Notes under the pieces: model-generated | Told to the model about the DNA's origin: nothing | Databases searched by the model: none | What the model saw: the letters and a program-made list of their open reading frames with translations, nothing else | Shown: one piece after another, positions 17,783 to 25,609 of the stretch | How the letters are laid out: every line of letters starts with the position of its first letter | Position numbering within the stretch: the first letter of the stretch is position 1 | Made by a program: the position numbers and the translations under genes | Source: Arcobacteraceae bacterium | GTDB lineage: Bacteria > Campylobacterota > Campylobacteria > Campylobacterales > Arcobacteraceae | DNA: 33,476 bases | NCBI GenBank assembly: GCA_028375605.1 | Contig: JAONGR010000015.1 | Coordinates: 1-33,476 of the forward strand | Reading direction: 5' to 3'

Positions 17783-19129
17783 TTATTTTCCAAACCCATC
17801 GAATCCGTAGAATTCTGGGAAGGCTACAATACTTGCAAGAATTGCGATTTGTATTGCGATAAATGGCATAACACCTTTATAGATATCCATTGTTTTTACA
17901 CCTGTTGGAGCGACCCCTTTTAGATAAAAGAGCGCAAATCCAAATGGTGGTGTTAAAAATGATGTTTGTAAATTCATAGCTATTAAAATACCAAACCAAA
18001 TCATATCTATTCCTAACATTTGAGCAATTGGATAAATAATAGGTATCACAATAAATGTAATTTCAACAAAATCAATGAAAAAACCAAGTACTAAAATTGA
18101 TAACATTACTAAGATTAAGAATCCCCATTTTTCACCAGGTAAACTAAGCATAAAGTGTTCAACTAATTCTTCTCCACCTGTGTATGAAAATACCATAGAA
18201 AAAGCTGTTGCTCCTAATAAAATAGTAAATACCATTGCTGTAATTTTTACAGTTTCAAGTGCAGCATCTTTAACTACTTTTATTGAAAATTGTTTATAAG
18301 CAACAGCTAAAAGTAATGCACCTACACCACCAACAGCAGATGATTCAGTAGGAGTTGCAATACCTGCAAATATTGAACCTAGTACCATGATAATTAATGA
18401 TAAAGGTGGAATAATGGCTTTTAATGCTTTTATTATTTCATCTTTTTTTACTAAATTTTCTTCAACCGGCATAGCTGGAGCTAAGTCCTTATTGTAATGA
18501 GATACGATTAAAACATATAAAATATACGAACCAACTAATATAAGTCCAGGCATAACTGCAGCTTTAAATAAATCTCCAACAGCAACACCTAAAACATCAC
18601 CTAAAATAATAAGTACAATAGATGGTGGAATAATTTGTCCCAATGTTCCTGACGCACAAATAACACCAGTAGCTAACTTTTTACAGTAACCATATTTAAG
18701 CATAACTGGAAGTGAAATAACACCCATGGCAACAACAGAAGCACCAACAACACCAGTAGAAGCTGCAAGTAATGCTCCAACTAAAATAGTAGATATTGCT
18801 AATCCACCTCTAACTGCTCCAAATAATGTTCCCATTGATTCTAAAAGTTGTTCAGCTAGTTTTGTTTTTTGTAAAATAATACCCATAAAAATAAATAATG
18901 GAATAGCCATTAAAATAGTATTTTCCATGATAGAGTAAATTCTAAATGGCATCATATCAAATAGACCAACACCTTGCATAAAGTGTTCCATAAAACCATT
19001 TTGCATACCATCTGCAAAACCTTCAGAATAGATACCAAATACTAAAGCAACACCTGCAAATGTAAATGCAACTGGAAATCCTATTAACAGCATGATAAGT
19101 GCTGTAAAAAACATATAAATACCTATCAT
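17783..19129 (-). CDS. dctM: TRAP transporter large membrane subunit (DctM family)
   Basis: This 448-residue protein has about twelve hydrophobic segments and forms the sodium-coupled transport channel of a TRAP importer. I start it at ATG 19129 because AGGAGG sits seven bases upstream. The longer frame from 19195 would add 22 hydrophilic residues inside dctQ. DctM features include FTALIMLLIGFPVAFTFAG at the N-terminus, GIILQKTKLAEQLLESMG, and TPTESSAVGGVGALLLA, the last resembling the family's characteristic glycine/proline-rich re-entrant segment. It follows dctQ directly (one base between the dctQ stop and this start) and ends at the 17745-17778 terminator. The substrate is set by DctP, here probably lactate or a 2-oxoacid. 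Confidence 0.95.
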   Translation of the reverse strand: MIGIYMFFTALIMLLIGFPVAFTFAGVALVFGIYSEGFADGMQNGFMEHFMQGVGLFDMMPFRIYSIMENTILMAIPLFIFMGIILQKTKLAEQLLESMGTLFGAVRGGLAISTILVGALLAASTGVVGASVVAMGVISLPVMLKYGYCKKLATGVICASGTLGQIIPPSIVLIILGDVLGVAVGDLFKAAVMPGLILVGSYILYVLIVSHYNKDLAPAMPVEENLVKKDEIIKALKAIIPPLSLIIMVLGSIFAGIATPTESSAVGGVGALLLAVAYKQFSIKVVKDAALETVKITAMVFTILLGATAFSMVFSYTGGEELVEHFMLSLPGEKWGFLILVMLSILVLGFFIDFVEITFIVIPIIYPIAQMLGIDMIWFGILIAMNLQTSFLTPPFGFALFYLKGVAPTGVKTMDIYKGVMPFIAIQIAILASIVAFPEFYGFDGFGK

Positions 19130-19130
19130 A

Positions 19131-19667
19131 TTAAAGTACCTCCTCTTTATGATCGTGTCTTTCAATATCTTGTGAATCAAATAGTACAGCACCATTTTTT
19201 AAGACAAATGCAACTGTTGAAATAAGTAAAAATACAAATGATGTTGCAATTGCACCTTTAATAATCCATCTATTTGTTAGCCCACCTGGATCACCAGATA
19301 TTTCATTTAGTTCTAACGCGTCTAATGCAAATGCATAGCCACTGTTTATAATAATTAAAGCAAATGGAACAATGAAAACAAATGCCCCAATCATATTAAT
19401 TAGTGCTTGTTTCTTTGGATTCATTCTTTCATAAAACATATCAACTCTAACATGCCCATCTTCTTTAAGTGCATATGCCATTCCAAATAAGAATACTACT
19501 GCAAATAGATGCCATTCCATCTCTTGCATACCTATTGAACTATTTTTAAAAAAATATCTCATAACAACGTCATAAAAAACGTTTAATAACATAAGTACCA
19601 TTGCTATTGCTGCGATACCTCCTATTAGATCTATAAATTTATCTAATATTTTAATGATTTTATTCAT
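19131..19667 (-). CDS. dctQ: TRAP transporter small membrane subunit (DctQ family)
   Basis: The 178-residue protein has four predicted membrane helices, as usual for DctQ: about residues 13-33, 50-65, 91-113 and 138-160. The conserved region QEMEWHLFAVVFLFGMAYALKE is followed by DGHVRVDMFYERM, the usual signature of this small subunit. It pairs with DctM to form the membrane part of the TRAP importer. The ribosome-binding site AAGGAAA fixes the start. It is separated from dctP by 93 bases that contain a hairpin and an inverted repeat, which may let dctP be made in excess of dctQM. Confidence 0.93.
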   Translation of the reverse strand: MNKIIKILDKFIDLIGGIAAIAMVLMLLNVFYDVVMRYFFKNSSIGMQEMEWHLFAVVFLFGMAYALKEDGHVRVDMFYERMNPKKQALINMIGAFVFIVPFALIIINSGYAFALDALELNEISGDPGGLTNRWIIKGAIATSFVFLLISTVAFVLKNGAVLFDSQDIERHDHKEEVL

Positions 19668-19688
19668 AATTTTCCTTTTGTAATATCC

Positions 19689-19709
19689 AATTTAACCAAC
19701 CGTTAAATT
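19689..19709. repeat. Inverted repeat AATTTAAC-N5-GTTAAATT between dctP and dctQ
   Basis: The two eight-base arms (19689-19696 and 19702-19709) are perfectly complementary around CAACC. The repeat lies just upstream of the dctQ ribosome-binding site region. It could be an operator for an internal dctQM promoter or a small RNA hairpin; sequence alone does not decide. Confidence 0.45.
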
Positions 19710-19731
19710 AATTAAAGTCGATATTTGAGTG

Positions 19732-19759
19732 AAATAAGCTGGGGTTACCCAGCTTATTT
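19732..19759 (-). terminator. Hairpin directly after dctP (partial terminator or mRNA end stabiliser)
   Basis: AAATAAGCTGGG (19732-19743) pairs with CCCAGCTTATTT (19748-19759) around GTTA. On the minus strand it starts at once after the dctP stop, but the T run there is short and interrupted, whereas the long T run is on the plus strand. It most likely lowers read-through or protects dctP mRNA so that binding protein exceeds DctQM. Confidence 0.6.
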
Positions 19760-19760
19760 T

Positions 19761-20861
19761 TTATTTTTCTTCTAAACTTTTAAGATAAGAGTAGTCAGAC
19801 AATAAAGTCCAAGGTCTTATTTGTTTTATGTAGTTTGCTTGTGAATCTAAAATCTCTTTAGCTAGAGGATCTTTAGCAGCTTTCTCTACAAGTAAGTCAT
19901 CATTTGCTTTTTTAATAGCAGTCATAACAGATTCAGGGAATGTTTTAACTTGAATATTTGGAAATTCCTTTTTCATAGTTGCCCAGTTTTTACCACTTTC
20001 GTGATTTGTTTGAGTTAACATATCATATGAAGCAGTTTTCATTGCAACTTTAATAATCTCTTGTAAATCTGCTGGAAGTTTATCCATAAATTTTCTGTTG
20101 ATTAAAAATTGTAATTCTGTTGCTGGTTCATGCCAACCTGTATAATAATACGGTGCAACTTTATGGAATCCCATTCTTAAGTCAAGTGAAGGTCCAACCC
20201 ATTCTAAAGCATCAATAGTACCTCTATCAAGTGCTGTATATAATTCACCTGGAGCAATATTAGTAACGTTTACACCTAATTTAGATACAACTTCACCTGC
20301 AAAACCAGGAATTCTCATTTTAAGACCTTTTAAGTCATCAAGAGAATTAATCTCTTTTTGGAACCAACCACCCATTTGATTTCCTGTGTTTCCACCTGGA
20401 AATGAGTAAAGATTATGTGGAGCATAAACTTTGTCCATTAACTTCATACCATCATCATAATAGAACCAAGCAAATTGCTCAGAAGCTGTCATACCAAATG
20501 GCATAGTTGTAAAGTATAAAGTGTTAGGAACTTTACCTTTCCAATAATAAGATGCTGAATGTCCCATTTGATATTGACCAGCTTTAACCATGTCAAAGAT
20601 ACCAAATGGAGATTTATGTTTGTTTTTAGAATCAATTCTAACTGTAAGTCTTCCATCACTCATTGATTCAGCCATATTTTTAAAGTTTATAACTGCATCT
20701 CCAAATACTGGAAAATTTGACGGCCATGTCATTGCTAACTTAATAGTGTATGTTTTCTTTTCTGCTACTTGTACTTTTTCCTCTTTTTTCTCTTCTGTAC
20801 AACCAGTAAAAAATAATCCAAGAACAATAGCACTTACTATTCCTAATGTAATTTTCTTCAT
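19761..20861 (-). CDS. dctP: TRAP transporter substrate-binding lipoprotein (DctP family, lactate/2-oxoacid type)
   Basis: The 366-residue extracytoplasmic binding protein has a lipoprotein signal, GLFFTGC, with the acylated cysteine at 21. A charged linker follows (about 22-37) and then the DctP fold. GNTGNQMGGWFQKEI (157-171), KMRIPGFAGEV with the carboxylate-binding arginine R183, and ALEWVGP (E220-W221) resemble the monocarboxylate/2-oxoacid TRAP binding proteins TakP and the Thermus lactate protein TTHA0766. Lactate or pyruvate-like acids are therefore the favoured substrates, in line with the lactate dehydrogenase gene downstream. AAGGAGAAAG is the ribosome-binding site. It is the first gene of dctPQM, and an inverted repeat at 20927-20969 lies upstream. 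The ligand is inferred from motif similarity, not proven. Confidence 0.9.
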   Translation of the reverse strand: MKKITLGIVSAIVLGLFFTGCTEEKKEEKVQVAEKKTYTIKLAMTWPSNFPVFGDAVINFKNMAESMSDGRLTVRIDSKNKHKSPFGIFDMVKAGQYQMGHSASYYWKGKVPNTLYFTTMPFGMTASEQFAWFYYDDGMKLMDKVYAPHNLYSFPGGNTGNQMGGWFQKEINSLDDLKGLKMRIPGFAGEVVSKLGVNVTNIAPGELYTALDRGTIDALEWVGPSLDLRMGFHKVAPYYYTGWHEPATELQFLINRKFMDKLPADLQEIIKVAMKTASYDMLTQTNHESGKNWATMKKEFPNIQVKTFPESVMTAIKKANDDLLVEKAAKDPLAKEILDSQANYIKQIRPWTLLSDYSYLKSLEEK

Positions 20862-20926
20862 TTCTTTCTCCTTTTTATTGTAATTGATTTGTAATCAAAA
20901 AAAGTGTAACTAGCTTGAATAACATC

Positions 20927-20969
20927 CGTATAACAAAAATAACATAAAATAGGGTGTAATTGTTATACG
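20927..20969. repeat. Inverted repeat CGTATAACAA-N23-TTGTTATACG upstream of dctP
   Basis: The ten-base arms (20927-20936 and 20960-20969) are exact reverse complements and their centres are 33 bases apart, about three helical turns. The core GTTATA appears once more at 20977-20982. The repeat lies 66-108 bases upstream of the dctP start and is a candidate binding site for a dimeric regulator, possibly the nearby OmpR-type regulator. Confidence 0.5.
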
Positions 20970-21212
20970 CCTAAGAGTTATAAATCGACTAAAATTTTAG
21001 TGTTTTATATAGTTAAAATAGGCTTTATAGCTATTTATTATCTTTTAGAAATGTTCCTTAATCTTGGAAGTTATATGATTATAAAGAAAATAGCAGATGT
21101 AATATATAAAAGAATTGATTCTAAGAAAAAAGTAAAATGTAACTTTTTGTATCAAAAAGAAAGCCTAGAGAGTTACGAAACTTAAAATTTATATAAAGTG
21201 TTTACTCTTTTC

Positions 21213-21241
21213 TTGACTTAAGTTTGATATCCAACTATAAT
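21213..21241 (+). promoter_or_regulatory. Consensus sigma-70-type promoter of the lipoprotein-MarR-ABC operon
   Basis: TTGACT (21213-21218) and TATAAT (21236-21241) are separated by exactly 17 bases. This is an unusually complete -35/-10 pair for this AT-rich window. The start codon lies about 50 bases downstream. Confidence 0.8.
21221..21236. promoter_or_regulatory. Operator O1 inside the promoter spacer
   Basis: AGTTTGATATCCAACT differs by one base from the perfect palindrome AGTTTGATATCAAACT. It fills the spacer between -35 and -10, where a bound repressor would block RNA polymerase. Confidence 0.65.
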
Positions 21242-21253
21242 CCTTCTATATTT

Positions 21254-21269
21254 AGTTTTATATCAAACT
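21254..21269. promoter_or_regulatory. Operator O2 just after the transcription start
   Basis: AGTTTTATATCAAACT is also one base from AGTTTGATATCAAACT and is flanked by extra symmetry (TTT at 21251-21253, AAA at 21270-21272). Its centre is 33 bases from O1, three helical turns on the same DNA face. The likely binder is the MarR protein encoded in the same operon. Confidence 0.65.
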
Positions 21270-21292
21270 AAAATAAATAAAAGGAGTCAAAT

Positions 21293-22150
21293 ATGAAAAT
21301 ATTAAATACAAAAAAAGTTATTGCATCTTTATTAGCTGCTTCAATCTTAGGAGGATGTATATCTTCATCTCAGGTGAAGGATACAATTATGAAATCAAAT
21401 ACTGTAAAAGTAGTAGAACTATTAAATTCTATTGAAAATGGGAATCAAGAATCAGTTGGATATATCAATCCAAACAAATATATTCAACACAATCTTGCAG
21501 TTAAAGATGAATTGGCTGGATTTGGAGAAGTATTAGCTATGTTACCTGAAGGTAGTGCTAAAGTAAAAGTAATTAGATCGTTCCAAGACGGTAATTTTGT
21601 ATTTACTCATACAAAATATAATTTCTTTGGACCAAAAGTTGGTTTTGATATTTTTAGATTTGAAGAGGGTAAGATAGTAGAACATTGGGATAATTTACAA
21701 AATATAGTTGAAAATACTGCAAGTGGAAGAACTCAGTTTGATGGACCTACTGAAGTTACTGATTTGGATAAAACAGAAAAAAATAAAAGATTAATTAAAA
21801 ATTTATTGGATGATGTATTTATGGGCAAAAATCCAGCAAAAATAACTGAGTACATCTCAACTGAAAAATATAATCAACACAACCCCCATGTAAAAGATGG
21901 ATTGGCAGGTTTAGGTGAGGCTTTAGAGTCTTTAGCAAAAATGGGTATGCCAATGGTATATGAAAAAAATCATAAGATTTTAGGAGAAGGAAACTTTATA
22001 TTATCAGTTAGTGAAGGACAATTTATGAATAAGCACACATCATTTTATGATTTATTTAGAATAGAAGATGGAAAAGTTGTTGAGCATTGGGACACTATTC
22101 AGGAGATTCCATTAAAAGAGAAATGGCAAAATACGAATGGTAAATTCTAA
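21293..22150 (+). CDS. Lipoprotein with two tandem SnoaL-like (NTF2-fold) domains
   Basis: This 285-residue predicted lipoprotein has a signal ending SILGGC, with the acylated cysteine at 22. The rest is an internal duplication: domain 1 at about 38-140 and domain 2 at about 160-275. Paired motifs show the repeat: NKYIQHN and EKYNQHN; VKDELAGFGE and VKDGLAGLGE; FDIFRFEEGKIVEHWD and YDLFRIEDGKVVEHWD. These are typical of SnoaL-like proteins, whose cone-shaped fold binds or converts small hydrophobic molecules. A catalytic role cannot be assigned. AAAGGAG is the ribosome-binding site. The gene is first in an operon with marR and an ABC ATPase, behind a tightly controlled promoter, which suggests induction by a small molecule or stress. 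Confidence 0.85.
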   Translation: MKILNTKKVIASLLAASILGGCISSSQVKDTIMKSNTVKVVELLNSIENGNQESVGYINPNKYIQHNLAVKDELAGFGEVLAMLPEGSAKVKVIRSFQDGNFVFTHTKYNFFGPKVGFDIFRFEEGKIVEHWDNLQNIVENTASGRTQFDGPTEVTDLDKTEKNKRLIKNLLDDVFMGKNPAKITEYISTEKYNQHNPHVKDGLAGLGEALESLAKMGMPMVYEKNHKILGEGNFILSVSEGQFMNKHTSFYDLFRIEDGKVVEHWDTIQEIPLKEKWQNTNGKF

Positions 22151-22208
22151 TGTTTTTTCTAAGATAGGATATACTACAAATCAATAAATATAGAGGAACA
22201 AATTTGTC

Positions 22209-22649
22209 ATGAATAATATTAATGCAATCATATCAATAATAGGTAACATTCACACCAATGCAAATAGGCTTATTATTGATGAATTAAAAAAACATGATCT
22301 TACTGGACTTGCCCCTTCTCATGGAGATATATTAATACTTCTGTATCAAAATGAAGAGGGTGTTCCTATGAATAAAATCACATCATCTATTAATAAAGAT
22401 AAATCGACAGTAACGACACTGGTAAATAAGCTTGAAAAAATGGAACTCTTAAAAAAGTTCAAAAATGTATCAGACAGTAGAAGTACTTTAGTAAAGCTAA
22501 CACAAAAAGGACTTGCTACGAAACCTATCGTATTAGATGATATATCATATAAACTGTTAGAAACAACATATAAAGATTTTTCACAAGAAGAAAAAGAACT
22601 TATTTGTACTCTATTGACAAAAATAAACAAGAATTTTATAAATGGATAA
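22209..22649 (+). CDS. MarR-family transcriptional regulator
   Basis: The 146-residue winged-helix dimeric regulator has an N-terminal helix, then HGDILILLY (about 39-47). A helix-turn-helix follows at about 55-80 (NKITSSINKDKSTVTTLVNKLEKMELL), then the wing with SDSRSTLVKLTQKG, where the D-x-R motif is the family hallmark. AGAGGA lies about eleven bases before the ATG. The gene is 58 bases after the lipoprotein gene and overlaps the ABC gene by eight bases. It most likely represses its own operon through the two AGTTTGATATCAAACT-like palindromes. The effector is unknown. Confidence 0.92.
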   Translation: MNNINAIISIIGNIHTNANRLIIDELKKHDLTGLAPSHGDILILLYQNEEGVPMNKITSSINKDKSTVTTLVNKLEKMELLKKFKNVSDSRSTLVKLTQKGLATKPIVLDDISYKLLETTYKDFSQEEKELICTLLTKINKNFING

Positions 22650-23451
22650 TACTTTACAAAATATCATCAACTTTAAAAATGTTTATGCTGGATATGACAT
22701 TGATCCAGTATTAAAAAATATAAATTTGACGATAAAAGAAAATGAACATTGGGTTATTTTAGGTGCAAATGGTAGTGGAAAGTCTACACTTATAAAACTT
22801 ATATCAAATGATATACATCCAAATAGAAAATATTCTTTTACAAAAGAAGTATTTGGCAAGGATAGATGGAGTATTTCAGAGCTAAAAAAAGATTTAGGAA
22901 TTATTACAAATGATTTACACAATTATTTTAGTGTTCATGGAAATTTTCTAAGTGCTTATGAAGTTATATTGAGTGGTTATTATAGTACTATTGGAGTTTT
23001 TAAACATCAAGATTTTACACAAGAGCAACATACAAAAGCTTTAGAAGTACTAGCGCATCTAGAAATATCTCATATAAAAGATAAAAAAGTATCTGCAATG
23101 AGTACTGGACAATTAAGAAGATGTATCATCGGTAGAGCGCTTATACATGATCCAAAAGCATTTATCTTAGATGAACCAACAGTAGGACTGGATATAAAAG
23201 CACAACATAGTTTTATTAAACTTATTCAAAAACTTTCTCAAAAAGCATCGATGATATTAGTTACACATCATATTGAAGAAATTTTTCCTGAAGTATCTCA
23301 TATAGCTTTAGTATATAATAAAACGATATTTAAAGAAGGTAAAAAAGAAGATATTCTTACTTCAATGAACTTATCCAAAATATTTGATCTTCCAATTGAT
23401 TTGGTAAAAGAAAAAAATAGTTATAGAATCAATGTTAATACAATAATTTAG
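22642..23451 (+). CDS. Stand-alone ABC-type ATPase (YlmA/ModF-like)
   Basis: The 269-residue ATP-binding protein has Walker A GANGSGKST (41-49), a variant signature MSTGQLRR in place of LSGGQ (153-160), Walker B FILDEP (D177-E178) and switch histidine in VTHH. There is no membrane domain and no permease gene nearby. It resembles YlmA/ModF-type ATPases, which often occur without a dedicated permease, so it may be a cytosolic factor or may energise a permease encoded elsewhere. Its start overlaps marR by eight bases, giving translational coupling. The regulator and the SnoaL lipoprotein suggest a detoxification or envelope role, but this is inference. Confidence 0.85.
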   Translation: MDNTLQNIINFKNVYAGYDIDPVLKNINLTIKENEHWVILGANGSGKSTLIKLISNDIHPNRKYSFTKEVFGKDRWSISELKKDLGIITNDLHNYFSVHGNFLSAYEVILSGYYSTIGVFKHQDFTQEQHTKALEVLAHLEISHIKDKKVSAMSTGQLRRCIIGRALIHDPKAFILDEPTVGLDIKAQHSFIKLIQKLSQKASMILVTHHIEEIFPEVSHIALVYNKTIFKEGKKEDILTSMNLSKIFDLPIDLVKEKNSYRINVNTII

Positions 23452-23556
23452 ATAAAGTTAAAAAATATACATTTCTGAAATTAAGATTAAAATTTAATGA
23501 AAAAAGAATATTAAATTGCCTATAATCGTGAAAACTATAATAATTCGGGGTGATAT

Positions 23557-25557
23557 ATGTTTAAAAATACAAAAATAACTACAAAAATAATAGGAGCAAT
23601 GGCTACACTAGTCTTAGGAATGCTTATTATGAGTGGAACAACATACGTGGGTTTAACTTCAGTAAATTCGGAGATAGAAGAGATATCTGAGTATCAAATG
23701 CCATTAAATAAAGTTGTTGCTGAGTTAGAAAAAGATATTTTAAGAGAAGAAATTCTGACTAATGAGTTAATTATTGCAAGTGAAGATGTTCATAGCAAGA
23801 AATTTTTAGATATAGAGCATCATATAATTGAGATTGAAAAGCATACAGTTAAAAAAATTATTGAATGTGAGGTATTAACAAAAAAAGCAATTGAACATGC
23901 TCATGAAGTAGAGATAAAATCTCAATATCAATCATTTTTAAAGACATGTGAAGATTTAGAACATATGCAAAAAGAATATCAAGTAAATTTGAAAAAATTT
24001 GAAGATAACCTGATCAATGGTAATGTAGAAAATATGAGTCAAGAAAAAGATATCTTAATATCTGAATTATCTGCAATGGATGGTAATATTACAAAACTTG
24101 TAACTTCAATGACAAATCTATTATCTGTTTCTACTTCTACTGCTGAAAAAGATGGTGAATCTGCATTATTGACAATAGAGGTGATTTCTCTTATTATCGT
24201 GATCTTGTCAGTAATTATTGGTTTTGGTTTGGTTAGTAGTATTCGAAATGGATTAACAGTTTTACATAATGGAGTTACAAATCTATTGACGAGTAAAGAT
24301 ATAACATCTAGAGTTAAAGTTAATAGTAAAGATGAAATAGGTGCTATTTCGGTTGACTTTAATAAATATTTAGAAACAATTGAAAACGGTATAGATGAAG
24401 ATAATAATCTTATAGATGAAGCTAAAATTGTGATTGGACGAGTAAAAAAAGGTTGCTATGCTGATTCTATAGAAAAAAATACGAGTAATACATCATTAAA
24501 TGAGTTTAAAAATGAAGTGAATGATATGATTATTGCTACAAAACAGCATTTTGTTAATATGAATATTGTACTTGAAGAGTATTCTATTCATAATTATATG
24601 AATAAATTACAATTAGAAAATATTGAAAAAGGTGGAGTTTTTGATGTACTTGTAAATGATATTAATACATTAAGAGATTCTATTACAACAATGCTAGTTG
24701 AAAATAAAACAAATGGATTAACACTTGATAAGAGTAGTGAAGTTTTATTAAAAAATGTAAATAATTTAAATACAAACTCTAATGAAGCTGCGGCAGCACT
24801 TGAAGAAACAGCAGCTGCTCTAGAAGAGATGACAAGTAATATTGCAAACTCAACAAATAGTGTTATAAAAATGGCAAGTTATGGTAATGAAGTGAAAAAT
24901 CTAGTGAATGTTGGTCAAACATTAGCAAAAGAAACTACAACAGCCATGAATGAAATTGATGTAGAAGTTAATTCGATTAGTGAAGCGATAACTGTTATAG
25001 ACCAAATAGCATTTCAAACAAATATCTTAAGTCTAAATGCAGCTGTTGAAGCAGCAACTGCAGGAGAAGCTGGAAAAGGGTTTGCAGTTGTTGCTCAAGA
25101 AGTACGAAATTTAGCAAGTAGATCAGCAGAAGCTGCGAATGAGATTAAAACATTAGTAGAAAATGCAACGCAAAAAGCAGATAAAGGTAAAAATATATCT
25201 GATAAAATGATTGATGGATATACTCATTTAAATGAGAGTATAACAAAAACACTTACGATGATATCTAATGTCGAAATGGCGAGTAAAGAACAAAACCAAG
25301 GAATAGAGCAAATTAATGATGCGGTAGCATTATTAGATCAACAAACACAAAAGAATGCTATGATTGCTAGTGAAACTCATGATGTCTCTGTACAAACAGA
25401 TACAATAGCAAAATTAGTAGTATCAAATGCAAATGAAAAAGAATTTGTAGGTAAAAACGATACAATCGCTCGAACAGATGAAGAGATAGATTTTATTGAA
25501 AGAAGAAACTCTTCAAATGATTATAAATTTACAGGAGTTGATCGTAGAGGAAAATAA
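23557..25557 (+). CDS. Methyl-accepting chemotaxis protein with helical, His-rich periplasmic sensor
   Basis: This 666-residue transmembrane chemoreceptor has TM1 at about 11-34 and TM2 at about 204-228. The 170-residue periplasmic region between them is all-helical and looks like a four-helix-bundle sensor. It is unusually rich in metal-type ligands: H79, H88, H89, H96, H114, H116, H136 and C104, C131. A HAMP region and HAMP-like helices follow. The signalling domain tip lies near 485-520 ([16 protein letters not shown]) and is nearly identical, even in DNA, to that of the receptor at 1529-4045. The C-terminal tail is longer and carries [15 protein letters not shown] is the ribosome-binding site, and a TATAAT box lies at 23521-23526 with a second at 23536-23541. 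The gene converges on nasA. The ligand is unknown. Confidence 0.92.
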   Translation: MFKNTKITTKIIGAMATLVLGMLIMSGTTYVGLTSVNSEIEEISEYQMPLNKVVAELEKDILREEILTNELIIASEDVHSKKFLDIEHHIIEIEKHTVKKIIECEVLTKKAIEHAHEVEIKSQYQSFLKTCEDLEHMQKEYQVNLKKFEDNLINGNVENMSQEKDILISELSAMDGNITKLVTSMTNLLSVSTSTAEKDGESALLTIEVISLIIVILSVIIGFGLVSSIRNGLTVLHNGVTNLLTSKDITSRVKVNSKDEIGAISVDFNKYLETIENGIDEDNNLIDEAKIVIGRVKKGCYADSIEKNTSNTSLNEFKNEVNDMIIATKQHFVNMNIVLEEYSIHNYMNKLQLENIEKGGVFDVLVNDINTLRDSITTMLVENKTNGLTLDKSSEVLLKNVNNLNTNSNEAAAALEETAAALEEMTSNIANSTNSVIKMASYGNEVKNLVNVGQTLAKETTTAMNEIDVEVNSISEAITVIDQIAFQTNILSLNAAVEAATAGEAGKGFAVVAQEVRNLASRSAEAANEIKTLVENATQKADKGKNISDKMIDGYTHLNESITKTLTMISNVEMASKEQNQGIEQINDAVALLDQQTQKNAMIASETHDVSVQTDTIAKLVVSNANEKEFVGKNDTIARTDEEIDFIERRNSSNDYKFTGVDRRGK

Positions 25558-25572
25558 ATACTCTTTACCTCT

Positions 25573-25604
25573 AAAAAAGACAAGATTTTAATCTTGTCTT
25601 TTTT
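25573..25604. terminator. Bidirectional terminator between the chemoreceptor gene and nasA
   Basis: AAAAAAGACAAGAT (25573-25586) pairs perfectly with ATCTTGTCTTTTTT (25591-25604) around TTTA. T runs are present in both directions, fitting the convergent gene ends at 25557 and 25610. Confidence 0.9.
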
Positions 25605-25609
25605 TATGT

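Larger units (their letters stand above)
20862..21292. other. Divergent regulatory region between dctP and the lipoprotein operon, no convincing gene
   Basis: This 431-base gap separates two divergent operons. The dctP side has TTGAT-TTGTA-ATCAA (20884-20898) in the leader and the inverted repeat listed separately. The other side has the promoter and twin operators of the lipoprotein operon. A 61-codon frame starting with GTG at 21000 has no ribosome-binding site and I do not call it a gene. Confidence 0.6.

Noticed and set aside
19130-19195. Longer start for dctM
   Set aside because: It would lie inside dctQ and add residues foreign to the DctM N-terminus; AGGAGG stands exactly before ATG 19129.
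20884-20898. FNR-like site TTGAT-TTGTA-ATCAA before dctP
   Set aside because: FNR sites have a four-base spacer and this has five; it lies in the leader close to the start codon. Not strong enough to call.
21000-21185. A 61-codon frame beginning with GTG between dctP and the lipoprotein operon
   Set aside because: No ribosome-binding site, no recognisable protein features beyond a hydrophobic start, and it sits in a regulatory gap.
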